Positions 33,442-42,479 are shown, numbered from the stretch's first letter. The stretch: DNA of 64,000 nucleotides from Bacteroidota bacterium (GCA_018266575.1 JAFEAE010000016.1:62001-126000); one strand, 5' to 3'. The notes: a model not told the origin generated them from the sequence alone. Numbers and translations are program-made.

Positions 33442-34224
33442 TTATTCCGCCGGTAAATACACATCGTCTTCTTCCGTACGGTTCTCATTGTATTCAACAA
33501 TAAAATTGTTTTTTCCTTCCCCAACAATAATGGTCATATATTTTTGTTGCACCAGCTCAAGCAGGGAAAGAAATAAAAATATCGCATGGATACGGTTCTC
33601 ACAAACATCAAATATTTTTTCGAATGAAACCGTCCGTTCCCGTTGCACCGTATTCAGCATTTGGTCGCGGCTTTCTTCCATGGTGTAATTGTATTGCACC
33701 ACAGTGTGCACCGGTTTATTATTCCGCTCCTGCACACGTTGTATCACACGTTCAAATGCCTTCATCAGTTTAAACAACGTGATTGTTTGTATTTCCGTTC
33801 CTTCACCGGATTCTTCCCCAATAGCAGAAATATCTTTTTGCAAATTGCCGCGGCGGACCATCAGCATACGGATCGCTTCCATTTCTGCCATTTGCGCCGC
33901 GGCTTCCTTATAACGTTTGTATTCAAGCAATTTGTCAATCAGTTCCTGGCGTGGGTCAATTTCATTTCCCTGTTCATCCAGTTCTTTTCTTGGCAACAAC
34001 ATTTTTGCTTTAATGCGCATCAACGTTGAAACAAACAAAATAAACTCGCTCGACAATTCAATATTCAAACTTTCCTGATGATGAATATAATCCAGGAAAT
34101 CAGTGATAATCTTGGAAATCGGCACATTATAAATATCCAGCTCATCGCGTTCAATAAAAAACAGCAGCAGATCGAAAGGACCTTCAAATTGCGCCAGTTT
34201 TATCTGGTAAGAAATATTGCTCAC
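33442..34224 (-). CDS. scpA: Segregation and condensation protein A
   Basis: A 260-residue kleisin. FEGPFDLLLFFIERDELDIY is the family N-terminus, and the C-terminal winged helix (AIFLFLSLLELVQQKYMTI) binds the SMC head. With SMC and ScpB it helps organise and segregate the chromosome. The start is GTG at 34224. Between a -7 box at 34286 and this start lies a stem-loop followed by T-runs. scpB is not in the window. Confidence 0.94.
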   Translation of the reverse strand: MSNISYQIKLAQFEGPFDLLLFFIERDELDIYNVPISKIITDFLDYIHHQESLNIELSSEFILFVSTLMRIKAKMLLPRKELDEQGNEIDPRQELIDKLLEYKRYKEAAAQMAEMEAIRMLMVRRGNLQKDISAIGEESGEGTEIQTITLFKLMKAFERVIQRVQERNNKPVHTVVQYNYTMEESRDQMLNTVQRERTVSFEKIFDVCENRIHAIFLFLSLLELVQQKYMTIIVGEGKNNFIVEYNENRTEEDDVYLPAE

Positions 34225-34249
34225 TAAAAAATTTTTAAAATTAAAAAGC

Positions 34250-34284
34250 CCGTTATCATTAACTGTTCAGTTTAATGGTAACGG
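34250..34284 (-). terminator. Stem-loop with T-run in the scpA leader
   Basis: CCGTTATCATTAA (34250-34262) pairs with TTAATGGTAACGG (34272-34284), 12 of 13 bases, with a 9-base loop. On the minus strand GCTTTTTAATTTT follows. It may be the terminator of the DUF3078 gene or an attenuator of scpA. Confidence 0.65.
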
Positions 34285-34285
34285 A

Positions 34286-34293
34286 CAAATGTA
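34286..34293 (-). promoter_or_regulatory. Candidate -7 box upstream of scpA
   Basis: TACATTTG on the minus strand matches TAnnTTTG. The start site would fall at about 34280, so the RNA would begin with the stem-loop above. No clear -33 TTTG. Confidence 0.4.
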
Positions 34294-34302
34294 AGAAATC
34301 AG

Positions 34303-34440
34303 GCTTCGCTAATTCATGGAACGAAGCATATTTTTATCACAAAAAATGTTGATAAATTTTTTTGTTGACCGGCATTTGTTTTTCAATTAAGCTTTGCTTG
34401 CGCTCTGTTCAACTGTTGAATATCAAGGAGCGAAGCTTAA
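34303..34440. repeat. GCTTCG/CGAAGC inverted repeats
   Basis: GCTTCG at 34303-34308 faces CGAAGC at 34322-34327. TTAAGCTTTGCTTGCGCTC (34387-34405) faces GAGCGAAGCTTAA (34428-34440), with a small TTCAACTGTTGAA palindrome in the loop. The same core word occurs in both structures. Confidence 0.6.
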
Positions 34441-34475
34441 AGGTTTAGAAACTCAACTACATATCAACATTTCAA

Positions 34476-35414
34476 CTAAAACTTATACGCCAGCCCAATT
34501 CCGATCAATTCCTGTATCTGTGGTTTCGGGCCTCCGGGCGTTCCGTCGTCTTTCACCGTTTTGATATCGTTATCATAGATCATATTCACGGTCAGGCTCA
34601 TACTAATGAGTTTGGTCACTTTCACAGCAAGGATGTTTGTCCAGTACAAACTTATATCTTGGGGGTTATGTAAATAGTTTGAAAAGAGATCAAGCCTTCC
34701 TGTATATACCGCACTCGGGCTGATTTTTTTATTATAGCTGATACTTGCAAAAGCGCCGAATTCAAACCTCGAATTTTTTCCGGAGTCCACACCAAATGCG
34801 GCAACAGAGGCAAGTGAATCATTCTTCACAATAATCCATCTTGCTGTTGCCGGAGAAATGAAAAATGAAAATTCATCATTCGGTTTGTAGTTGAAGCCCG
34901 GTGATAATAACACATACGCCGGAGATAAGAAATCAGAAGTCAATTCCTTTGGCAGGTTTGTAGGATATGCGTAGCCTTTTGCAAACTGGCTCCTGAAATT
35001 AAACAGCACGCTTGCATACCACTTCTTTCCAACTTCATACCCATATTTAGAAAGAAGGTCAATCCTGTCATCTGATTTTCGAGTACCCAGGCTCGTTGTA
35101 TTCACAACACCATAAGCAAGGTCGAGTGTATTGTCCCAGGAATTTTTTCCTTTTTTGTAAAATGCATATACATTCAAAAAAGATTGTAGTGAAAGCGATG
35201 ATTTATCCCCGCCGGCAGACCAGTTGCTTAGTGCCGCCTGGTTAAAATTCAAATTAAATAAACCGCCTTTTTTCCAGGTTTTAGGAATTGTATCGTTGGG
35301 GTCTTTTTTGATTTCCCTGTTTGATGCATTTTTTAAATCCTGAACAGTTTTATCCTGTGCAAAAATGGCGAATGCAAAAAAGAGCATGATAAGACTCACA
35401 CAAAATTTTTTCAT
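34476..35414 (-). CDS. DUF3078 outer-membrane-like protein
   Basis: A 312-residue protein with a signal peptide (MKKFCVSLIMLFFAFAIFAQ). FNLNFNQAALSNWSAGGDKS is the recognisable DUF3078 signature of Bacteroidota. The rest is a run of amphipathic beta strands ending in an aromatic residue (AYKF), typical of an outer-membrane barrel. Its function is not known. A candidate promoter lies 60 bp upstream. Confidence 0.88.
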   Translation of the reverse strand: MKKFCVSLIMLFFAFAIFAQDKTVQDLKNASNREIKKDPNDTIPKTWKKGGLFNLNFNQAALSNWSAGGDKSSLSLQSFLNVYAFYKKGKNSWDNTLDLAYGVVNTTSLGTRKSDDRIDLLSKYGYEVGKKWYASVLFNFRSQFAKGYAYPTNLPKELTSDFLSPAYVLLSPGFNYKPNDEFSFFISPATARWIIVKNDSLASVAAFGVDSGKNSRFEFGAFASISYNKKISPSAVYTGRLDLFSNYLHNPQDISLYWTNILAVKVTKLISMSLTVNMIYDNDIKTVKDDGTPGGPKPQIQELIGIGLAYKF

Positions 35415-35440
35415 AAAAAGATGTTTTAATAAATAAAAAA

Positions 35441-35499
35441 TGCCAATTAATCTACATCATTTGTTTGGGGTTGCAAATGTATATAAGAATCAATTGGCA
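35441..35499. repeat. Inverted repeat between mscL and the DUF3078 gene
   Basis: TGCCAATTAATCT (35441-35453) faces AGAATCAATTGGCA (35486-35499). It follows the mscL stop by 15 bp on the minus strand, and the DUF3078 -7 box lies in its loop. Confidence 0.6.
35474..35481 (-). promoter_or_regulatory. Candidate -7 box of the DUF3078 gene
   Basis: TACATTTG on the minus strand matches TAnnTTTG; a TTTG lies upstream at 16 bp spacing, shorter than usual. The leader would be about 55 bases. Confidence 0.4.
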
Positions 35500-35513
35500 A
35501 ACGGGAAGAAAAA

Positions 35514-35942
35514 TTATTTCTTCAGCGAATCGCGTATTTCCATCAGCAATTTATCAGTTGATGAAGGCCCTGCAGGTGGAGGAGCTTCTTCTTTTTTCTT
35601 CATACTATTAATTGCTTTTATAATAAGGAACATGACAAATGCAACGATTATAAAATCAATAACTGCTGTAAGAAAAGCCCCCCATTTAATAGCAACTTCA
35701 TTCGCTGCAGGCACCACTTCTTTTCCACTCGGATCTAAAACTTTGGCAACAGCTTGTTTCAAAACAATTTTCTTTTCGCTGAAGTCTTCGCCTCCCGTAA
35801 GTAATCCGACAAGTGGCGCGATCATTCCTTCAGTAAAAGAAGTAACTACTTTGCCGAATGCACCTCCCATTACAAAGGCTACGGCAATGTCAACAAGGTT
35901 GCCTTTCATTGCAAACTCCTTGAATTCTTTAAGCATTCCCAT
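35514..35942 (-). CDS. mscL: Large-conductance mechanosensitive channel
   Basis: A 142-residue MscL. EFAMKGNLVDIAVAFVMGGAFGKVV is the first transmembrane helix and gate, and FLTAVIDFIIVAFVMFLIIK the second. The C-terminal helix ends MEIRDSLKK. It opens under membrane tension to release solutes during osmotic downshock. A linker rich in Pro and Glu (EEAPPPAGPSS) precedes the C-terminal bundle. Confidence 0.97.
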   Translation of the reverse strand: MGMLKEFKEFAMKGNLVDIAVAFVMGGAFGKVVTSFTEGMIAPLVGLLTGGEDFSEKKIVLKQAVAKVLDPSGKEVVPAANEVAIKWGAFLTAVIDFIIVAFVMFLIIKAINSMKKKEEAPPPAGPSSTDKLLMEIRDSLKK

Positions 35943-36050
35943 AATTGTTTTGTTTTAGTTGTTAAAAGATATTATTGAATGTATAAAAAATAATTGAAAT
36001 AAAATTGCCCTGTTTTATTAAGCAATGATAAACTCTGAGATAAGTAAACA

Positions 36051-36797
36051 TTATTTCTTTAGTCCGGGAAACTGCATATTGAAATTTTTAAGTGTGTCTT
36101 TTACTGCAGAAGCAATAATAAATTCTTTATACCAGTTCTGGTCTGCGGGAACAATCGTCCAAGGTGCATCGTTGCAGTTTTCAAAACAATCTTCATACAT
36201 CTTCATATAATCATCCCAGAGCTTTGCTTCTGCAAAATCATTTTCATTATACTTCCATTGTTTTGTTTTGTCTTTAATTCTCTCCTGCAACCTTTCCTGC
36301 TGCTCTTCCGGCGAAACATGCAGGTAAAATTTCAGAATGGAAGTATTGTTATGTGCCATCAGCAGCTTTTCAAAATCATTGATGGCCTGCATTCTTTTTT
36401 TTGCAGTTTTATCGTCGCACCATTTATGTACACGCGTTACCAAAATATCTTCGTAATGGGAACGATTAAATATTTGTATCATGCCTTTTGCCGGTGCATG
36501 AGCATGAATGCGCCATAAAAAATCTTGAGATAATTCTTCTGCCGTAGGTGCTTTAAACGATTTTACCATAACACCCTGCGGGTTTAATTTTCCAAAAACA
36601 TTTCGTATTGCTCCGTCTTTTCCACTCGCATCCATTCCCTGTATTACAACAAGTAAAGAATGTTTTGATTCGGCATACAGAAGGTTTTGCAGGTCGTCGA
36701 GCTCCAGTAATATCTTTTCGAGTTTTTCTTTTGTTTCTGTTTTGTCGAAACTCTTTGGTGCACGGGTGTCCGTCTCTTTTAAAATAATCTTCCCCAT
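36051..36797 (-). CDS. PPK2-family polyphosphate kinase
   Basis: A 248-residue one-domain PPK2. Walker A is GMDASGKDG, and IFNRSHYEDILVTRVH is the Walker B/lid region. It transfers phosphate between polyphosphate and a nucleotide (AMP, ADP or GDP); the acceptor cannot be assigned by reading. The gene stands alone between mscL and frr on the same strand. Confidence 0.92.
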   Translation of the reverse strand: MGKIILKETDTRAPKSFDKTETKEKLEKILLELDDLQNLLYAESKHSLLVVIQGMDASGKDGAIRNVFGKLNPQGVMVKSFKAPTAEELSQDFLWRIHAHAPAKGMIQIFNRSHYEDILVTRVHKWCDDKTAKKRMQAINDFEKLLMAHNNTSILKFYLHVSPEEQQERLQERIKDKTKQWKYNENDFAEAKLWDDYMKMYEDCFENCNDAPWTIVPADQNWYKEFIIASAVKDTLKNFNMQFPGLKK

Positions 36798-36911
36798 AAT
36801 TTTACATTAGTTCATTAAATGTAGAATTATTCTTTTTAAACCTTTTCATCATCTAAAAAGAATATCTGCTAAAAAAATATTCCTACAATTTCCGGGAAGG
36901 GGCTTTGCCGG

Positions 36912-37475
36912 TTACACAGACATGATTTCTTTTTCCTTGGTGGTAAGGTGCTTTTCAACAAGCACTATATTTTTATCAGTTAATTCCTGAACTTTTTTTT
37001 CTGCATCTTTGGCTTCATCTTCACTCAAACCGTCTTTCTGCAGTTTTTTTATTTCTTCAATGGCATCGCGGCGGATATTTCGGATTGCCACTTTCGAATG
37101 CTCGCCTTCTCCATTAGCACGTTTCACAAATTCCCTTCTGCGCTCTTCCGTTAGTGGCGGCATGAAAAGCCGGATAATATTACCATCATTTTGCGGAGTT
37201 ACCCCTAGGTTAGCAGCAATAATCGCCCTTTCAATGGGCTGTAACATATTTTTTTCCCAAGGCTGAATTGTAAGCGTACGGGCATCTATAACCGAAACAT
37301 TGGCAACCTGGTTAATGGCTGTTGCTGAGCCGTAATAATCTACAGCCAGCCCTTCCAGCATTTGCGGGTTGGCTTTGCCTGCACGTATTTTTATCAGTTC
37401 ACTTTCAAGATGGGTTAATGCTTTTTTCATGAGATCCTGCGCATCTTCGAGGATCAGTTCCAGATCGTCTGACAT
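36912..37475 (-). CDS. frr: Ribosome recycling factor
   Basis: A 187-residue RRF of normal length. LESELIKIRAGKANPQML is the family N-terminus, and PPLTEERRREFVKRANGEGE is the hinge region. With EF-G it splits post-termination ribosomes. It has the second full-consensus promoter in the window (37503-37533). pyrH, often upstream of frr, is not present here. Confidence 0.97.
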   Translation of the reverse strand: MSDDLELILEDAQDLMKKALTHLESELIKIRAGKANPQMLEGLAVDYYGSATAINQVANVSVIDARTLTIQPWEKNMLQPIERAIIAANLGVTPQNDGNIIRLFMPPLTEERRREFVKRANGEGEHSKVAIRNIRRDAIEEIKKLQKDGLSEDEAKDAEKKVQELTDKNIVLVEKHLTTKEKEIMSV

Positions 37476-37502
37476 AATAAATTAAAATTAATTAACAGCG
37501 TG

Positions 37503-37533
37503 CAAACCTACACCAAAAGAAAAATTGCACAAA
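37503..37533 (-). promoter_or_regulatory. Consensus Bacteroidota promoter of frr
   Basis: On the minus strand TTTG (37533-37530) is followed by 19 bases and TAGGTTTG (37510-37503), a full match to TTTG-N19-TAnnTTTG. The leader would be about 20 bases. Confidence 0.8.
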
Positions 37534-37580
37534 ACAGGAAGTAAAAATATTTACAAATGCACCCGTTTCTTCACACAAAA

Positions 37581-38717
37581 TCAGTTTTTCTGTTCCATAA
37601 TGGCTTCCTGCGTAAAAGAAACCAGCTTTGTCTTTATTTCTGTGGTTGCATTTTCATGTAATGGTTTTGGGGCGACAACCATTTTGGGCTTAGGGCGAAT
37701 ATAGTAGAACAATGCAATGATTGAAAAGAAGAAAATGATGATTGAAAAGATCAGGAACGTGCAACTCATTGACCTGCCAAAAAAAATAAGTCCAACAACA
37801 CCTGCATTTATTCCAAGTAAAGTAAACGTAATTGCCGAATGAGAAAAACCTCGGTCCAATAACAAATGATGAATATGGTTCCTATCCGGGCTGAATGGTG
37901 AGCGCCTGTGAAATATACGGATTGCGAAGACACGCAATGTATCCAAAAGAGGGATCATCAATACGGCGAAACCGACAGCCGGTGCAGATTCTATGGGAAA
38001 ACTGATATCCGACACATTAGCAACATTGATGAATTTTACAACAAGAATGGCGTTGACCAACCCTAATAACAATGACCCGGTATCGCCCATGAATATTTTA
38101 GCCGGTTGAAAATTGAATATCAGAAATGCAGCAAGGCTACCTGCCAATGAAAAAGCAAGTACCGAATAAGCCGGGACATTTACATATAAAAAATATGCCC
38201 CGAATAATGTGAGTGACAATAGGCCAAGGGAACCCGCCAAACCATCAACCCCATCAATCAAATTAAATGAATTGATGATAACGATCACTGCAAAATAGGT
38301 GAGCAATAAGCTAAACATTTCAGGCAACTGGTACATACCTAAAAAACCATGCATGCTTCTTATTTGAATACCTCCATAGTAAATGATAAGAAATGCAGCC
38401 AATACCTGCCCTATAAATTTTTTGATCGGAGAAATAATAAGGATATCATCTTTCAACCCCAGGAAAAATATCACCAATGCAGCAGCAATAAAATACTGGA
38501 ATTCATTATTCTGGTCGAAATGAATGGTGAGTAAACAAGCAAAAACAAAACCACCGAAGATGGCAAGGCCACCCAAAGGGGTTATAGGTGTGTTGTGGAT
38601 TTTTCGTTCGTCGGGTACATCAAATAATTTCTTCATCTCCGCCATCCTGATCACAATTGGTATTGCCAAAAAAGTGATCATGAATGAAATCGTAATAGAA
38701 AGTAATACATCAAACAT
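37581..38717 (-). CDS. Undecaprenyl-phosphate sugar-1-phosphate transferase (MraY/WecA family)
   Basis: A 378-residue membrane protein with about eleven helices. NSFNLIDGVDGLAGSLG and FMGDTGSLLLG carry the Mg-binding Asp residues, and RRSPFSPDRNHIHH is the C-terminal WecA-type histidine loop. It moves a sugar 1-phosphate from UDP-sugar to undecaprenyl phosphate to start O-antigen, teichoic-acid-like or capsule synthesis. WecA-like rather than MraY, because of the HIHH loop and gene context. Confidence 0.9.
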   Translation of the reverse strand: MFDVLLSITISFMITFLAIPIVIRMAEMKKLFDVPDERKIHNTPITPLGGLAIFGGFVFACLLTIHFDQNNEFQYFIAAALVIFFLGLKDDILIISPIKKFIGQVLAAFLIIYYGGIQIRSMHGFLGMYQLPEMFSLLLTYFAVIVIINSFNLIDGVDGLAGSLGLLSLTLFGAYFLYVNVPAYSVLAFSLAGSLAAFLIFNFQPAKIFMGDTGSLLLGLVNAILVVKFINVANVSDISFPIESAPAVGFAVLMIPLLDTLRVFAIRIFHRRSPFSPDRNHIHHLLLDRGFSHSAITFTLLGINAGVVGLIFFGRSMSCTFLIFSIIIFFFSIIALFYYIRPKPKMVVAPKPLHENATTEIKTKLVSFTQEAIMEQKN

Positions 38718-38932
38718 CAGCCTCGGTTTTGATAAAAAAAATAAAAATTCTTTCTCTAACAGCTATCAATCAACCTAACCTTGAAAATTGCTTGCCAGGC
38801 AAGCTTAATTTTTAATAGATAAAATTACCTAGATCAGCAACAGCTTTAATTTGATGAGCAAGTGTCATTTGGGATTGCAAAATACTTTAAAAGTTTAATA
38901 CTTTCAATTTTAAGTGGATAAATAAATTGCGT

Positions 38933-38940
38933 TAGATTTG
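38933..38940 (+). promoter_or_regulatory. Candidate -7 box of the transketolase gene
   Basis: TAGATTTG matches TAnnTTTG. TTTT rather than TTTG lies 21 bp upstream. The leader would be about 23 bases. Confidence 0.5.
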
Positions 38941-38968
38941 CCGCCACAAGTGCTAAAAAATTTTCTAT

Positions 38969-39802
38969 ATGGCTGATTTAAAGCAAATTTCTTCTCAAAT
39001 CCGCAGGGATATTGTGCGTATGGTACATGGCGCTGCAAGCGGGCACCCGGGTGGTTCATTAGGTTGTGCTGATTTTTTTACAGCCTTATATTTCAAGGTA
39101 ATGAAGCACAATACGCAGTTTTCTATGGACGGGAAAAATGAAGATCTTTTCTTTCTTTCCAACGGGCATATTTCACCCGTTTGGTATTCCACGTTAGCAA
39201 GGTCGGGTTATTTTGATATCAAAGAACTGAGCACATTCCGTAAAATAAACTCCCGACTTCAAGGCCATCCTGCTACTCACGAACACTTACCGGGAATACG
39301 CATTGCCAGCGGCTCTCTCGGGCAAGGGCTTAGTGCTGCTATTGGTGCTGCTCTTACTAAAAAACTGAATAAGGAAGAAAATATTGTTTATTCCCTGCAC
39401 GGAGATGGAGAATTGGAAGAAGGGCAGATCTGGGAAGCTGTAATGTTTGCTGCACACCATAATGTTGACAACCTGATCTCTACAATCGACTGGAATGGCC
39501 AGCAGATTGACGGTACAACTGCTGAAGTGGCCGGCCTTGGTGACATCCGCAAAAAATTTGATGCTTTCGGCTGGGCAACACTAGAAATGAACGGTAATGA
39601 TATTGACCAGGTGATTACCGTTTTGAATGAAGCAAAAACCATGGTTGGCGGTGGTAAACCCATTGCTATAATGATGCATACCGTAATGGGCAAAGGTGTT
39701 GATTTTATGGAGAACGACCACAACTGGCATGGAACCGCTCCAAACGATGATCAGCTTAAAAAAGCATTGGCGCAGTTGCCTGAAACTTTGGGGGATTACT
39801 AA
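38969..39802 (+). CDS. Transketolase, N-terminal subunit
   Basis: A 277-residue protein that corresponds to the thiamine-diphosphate-binding half of transketolase. GDGELEEGQIWEA is the TPP motif, SGSLGQGLSAAIG precedes it, and GKGVDFMENDHNWHG is the end of the domain. The C-terminal subunit with the pyrimidine domain is needed for activity and is usually adjacent in organisms with split transketolase. Here the next gene is on the other strand and unrelated, so the partner must be elsewhere. Its stop is followed by an inverted repeat. Confidence 0.9.
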   Translation: MADLKQISSQIRRDIVRMVHGAASGHPGGSLGCADFFTALYFKVMKHNTQFSMDGKNEDLFFLSNGHISPVWYSTLARSGYFDIKELSTFRKINSRLQGHPATHEHLPGIRIASGSLGQGLSAAIGAALTKKLNKEENIVYSLHGDGELEEGQIWEAVMFAAHHNVDNLISTIDWNGQQIDGTTAEVAGLGDIRKKFDAFGWATLEMNGNDIDQVITVLNEAKTMVGGGKPIAIMMHTVMGKGVDFMENDHNWHGTAPNDDQLKKALAQLPETLGDY

Positions 39803-39912
39803 ACGGACGACAGTCGACAGATATCAGTCGTCGGGAGAAAGAGACTTCAAATATTTTATCGTGATTTTAGAATAGCAACACCAACGTTCGTCAACTGACG
39901 ACAGACGACTGC
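39802..39912. repeat. Paired-arm inverted repeat between convergent genes
   Basis: GACGACAGTCGACAGATATC-type words on the left (39802-39834) face CGTCAACTGACGACAGACGA-type words on the right (39885-39912). The match is weaker than at other loci. The last codons and stop of the lolC-like gene (39891-39911) are in the right arm. Confidence 0.55.
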
Positions 39913-41120
39913 ATCGCTTGCTTTGCCGCTTTACGGGATGGGAACCAAGATGCGATCAACGCAACAATCAAAACCGTTACAAATACCAATAAAAAGTCTG
40001 AAGCAACTAATTTCACCGGGTAATAATCAATTAGAAAAGAGCCCCCCTGAATAGGTACTAACTTAAATGTCACCTGCAGCCAGCAAATAAAAATCGCCAG
40101 TAAAATTCCGGCAGTTCCACCAAGTACAGCTAACAGAATCCCTTCACTCAAAAAAATCCGTTGTATATAATTGTCGTTTGCACCAAGCGCTTTTAGCACA
40201 TAAATATCTTTTTGTTTTTCCAGCACCAACATCGTTAAAGCACCGATCATATTAAAAGCCGCAACTACCAAAATCAAACTTAATACGGCATAGATCACCC
40301 ATTTTTCCGTGCGCATTACACTGTATAAATTCTGGTTCTGTTCATATCTTGTTTGAACCAGGTAATCGTTCCCGAATAATTGTTGCAATCTTGCTTTTAC
40401 AATTTCCGGATGCTGCACATCATTGATGGAAATTTCTGCAGCACTGTATTCATCTTCTTTAAAACCCAACATTCGTTTCATAAATACGAGGTTCGTAAAA
40501 CCGTATTTATTATCAAACTCAGATTGAATACTAAAGGTGCCTGAAGTTGCAATATTTTCATTGCTGATGAATTGTGCGGGGTCCGCATACTCTTCGCCGT
40601 TAGATTTTTTAAAAAGATAGACGGATAAGGGAAGAACATTTTTATCCGTTTCCACATCCAACGCGTTTTCAATTCCTGAGCCAAGAACAATGTTTGGATG
40701 ATCGGCATCGCCAAGATCAAATTTTCCCCGCACAATTTTTTCCGGCAGGGAAGATATTTTATAATAATCAGAATCAACGCCTTTTAGGTAAACGATCGAA
40801 TTAAGGTCGCCGTTTTGTACAAAAGCTTTGTCTTCGGCGACCAATGAATATCCGTGCACCCCGGGAACTGCAGCCAGTTGTTTTAACTGCACTTTTGTAA
40901 GTATAATTGTTTTGCCGGTGCGTGGCGAAATTTTCAGATCAGTATAAAAATTTGAATAGAGCGATTTGACCAATCCTTCAAAACCATTGAACACACTCAA
41001 CACAAGTATGAGTGAAGCTGTGCCAACAATAATAGCCAGCATGCTCACCCATGCTATGATGTTAATAGCATTGGTAGATTTTTTTGCTTTGAAATAACGC
41101 CAGGCAAATAAAAAGTTCAT
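39891..41120 (-). CDS. FtsX-like ABC permease (LolC/LolE type)
   Basis: A 409-residue protein with one N-terminal helix (ISIAWVSMLAIIVG-like), a large periplasmic domain (about 50-270) and three C-terminal helices (LVVAAFNMIGALTMLVLEKQ region). It matches lipoprotein-releasing LolC/E permeases, which pass mature lipoproteins to LolA with the ATPase LolD. lolD is not adjacent. The C-terminal MQSSVVS is encoded by an inverted-repeat arm, and the start codon lies in a heptamer tandem repeat. Confidence 0.85.
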   Translation of the reverse strand: MNFLFAWRYFKAKKSTNAINIIAWVSMLAIIVGTASLILVLSVFNGFEGLVKSLYSNFYTDLKISPRTGKTIILTKVQLKQLAAVPGVHGYSLVAEDKAFVQNGDLNSIVYLKGVDSDYYKISSLPEKIVRGKFDLGDADHPNIVLGSGIENALDVETDKNVLPLSVYLFKKSNGEEYADPAQFISNENIATSGTFSIQSEFDNKYGFTNLVFMKRMLGFKEDEYSAAEISINDVQHPEIVKARLQQLFGNDYLVQTRYEQNQNLYSVMRTEKWVIYAVLSLILVVAAFNMIGALTMLVLEKQKDIYVLKALGANDNYIQRIFLSEGILLAVLGGTAGILLAIFICWLQVTFKLVPIQGGSFLIDYYPVKLVASDFLLVFVTVLIVALIASWFPSRKAAKQAMQSSVVS

Positions 41121-41141
41121 AGTTCATAGTTCATAGTTCAT
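41114..41141. repeat. Four tandem copies of AGTTCAT at a start codon
   Basis: The 7-bp unit AGTTCAT is repeated exactly four times. The CAT of the first unit is the reverse complement of the lolC-like ATG (41118-41120). The same word forms the arms of the element at 62975-63053. Confidence 0.85.
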
Positions 41142-41158
41142 ACTTTGCCGGATGCAAA

Positions 41159-41530
41159 CTATGAAGCATTATCAACATCATCGTCTTTTATCTTTTTAAA
41201 TAATTGTTCCATTTTATCTACATAATCCAGGGTAGTATCCTGAAAAAATTGCAATTGCGGCATGCTGCGCAACTGGTGTTTTACACGTTTCACCAATTCT
41301 CTTTTTATTTCCCAGCTACGCTCTTCAATTTTTTTCATTACAGCATTTGCGTCTTTTACCTGGAATAAACTTAAATAAATGCGTGCTTCAAAAAGATCCG
41401 GTGTGATTTTTACAGAAGCAATGGAAACCATGCCTCCATCGATCATATTCAAACTTAGCCGTTGAAAAATGTCGCTTAATTCATGTTGTAATAATGAGGC
41501 TACCTGTTTTTGCCGTTTTCCTTCTTCCAT
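41159..41530 (-). CDS. rbfA: Ribosome-binding factor A
   Basis: A 123-residue RbfA. KRQKQVASLLQHELSDIFQR is the family N-terminus, followed by VSIASVKITPDLFEARIYLS and the KH-like fold with LKRVKHQLRSMPQLQFFQD. It helps mature the 16S rRNA 5' end in 30S subunits. It starts 4 bp after the glycosyltransferase stop, and the lolC-like gene follows after 38 bp, so the three genes form an operon. Confidence 0.95.
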   Translation of the reverse strand: MEEGKRQKQVASLLQHELSDIFQRLSLNMIDGGMVSIASVKITPDLFEARIYLSLFQVKDANAVMKKIEERSWEIKRELVKRVKHQLRSMPQLQFFQDTTLDYVDKMEQLFKKIKDDDVDNAS

Positions 41531-41533
41531 AAC

Positions 41534-42376
41534 TTAATTTGTTTTTTGCCTTAACGAAGCATTATCGGGATGAAGTAAATCCATTTCTTCAGCTGACCAT
41601 TTGTCTTTAATATCCATCAATTTGTCTTTATCTGCAAATGGTTTGGGTTTTACCGCATATTTCGATGTCATGCGGATATAATGATGAATATACACTCCCA
41701 ATGAAATATGACAAGGTTTTATGTCTCCGACTTCCAACGATCTTTTTTTAGTACGCATAAAAAGATCAAAATCTGCAGCCTGGAAACGTTCGTCCCAGTT
41801 ACCCATAATTTTTAACGCTCTTCTTGTCATCATTACATTATTTCCCAGTATTCCTTCAACAACTTTGTACTGAAATTTTTCAAATTGCTGCTCACAGAAT
41901 TTTTCCCAGTTGCCGTACATCAGTTTGTGCATAAGCTGCAAATTTTTTCTTCCAAAACCCAACGGTATCAATAAATTTTTTGAACGTTTCCATTTGCGTT
42001 GCAGTTTTTGCGTTGCATAAAAATCGCCCATATTTTCAATACCACAGCCGGAGATAATATCAATGCCATGCATATTTGCAGTTTCTATCAATCGTTCATC
42101 CCACGAAGGAGAAACAATGATATCATTATTCAAAAAAAACAAATGGTCGCCCTGTGCTTTTGCAATTCCCATATTCTGACAGACCGGGTAAGAAAAATTT
42201 TCAGTATTGGCAATAACAACTGCTCCTGATTGCTGAAAAAATTCTTTGCTGCCGTCTGTTGAATTGTTATCAACTATAATTAATTCATATTTTGACTTTG
42301 TATATTTTTTTAGTGTTTCGGAGTAAAGCCGGTTAAATGAAAGCCCGTTATGAACGGCGGTAATAATACTGATCAT
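41534..42376 (-). CDS. Family 2 glycosyltransferase
   Basis: A 280-residue GT-A enzyme. ISIITAVHNGLSF and YELIIVDNNSTDGSKEF are the nucleotide-sugar binding strands, and FLNNDIIVSP carries the DxD-like motif. It probably adds a sugar to a cell-surface glycan; donor and acceptor are unknown. First gene of the rbfA operon, divergent from the exporter at 42480. Confidence 0.9.
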   Translation of the reverse strand: MISIITAVHNGLSFNRLYSETLKKYTKSKYELIIVDNNSTDGSKEFFQQSGAVVIANTENFSYPVCQNMGIAKAQGDHLFFLNNDIIVSPSWDERLIETANMHGIDIISGCGIENMGDFYATQKLQRKWKRSKNLLIPLGFGRKNLQLMHKLMYGNWEKFCEQQFEKFQYKVVEGILGNNVMMTRRALKIMGNWDERFQAADFDLFMRTKKRSLEVGDIKPCHISLGVYIHHYIRMTSKYAVKPKPFADKDKLMDIKDKWSAEEMDLLHPDNASLRQKTN

Positions 42377-42479
42377 CAGGTTAAAATAAGTTTAAAACCA
42401 TCTGCTGCAAAGGCCATAAATAAGCTGCTGCTTTGATTTTACGTAATTTGCAAAATTAAACAACTCTATTTGCTCGGCA

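Noticed and set aside
35440-35958. 172-codon open frame opposite mscL
   Set aside because: It is antisense to a clear mscL with conserved motifs and shows no protein-like pattern of its own.
9160-41141. Tandem heptamer repeats as CRISPR
   Set aside because: Units are 7 bp without spacers and no cas genes are present.
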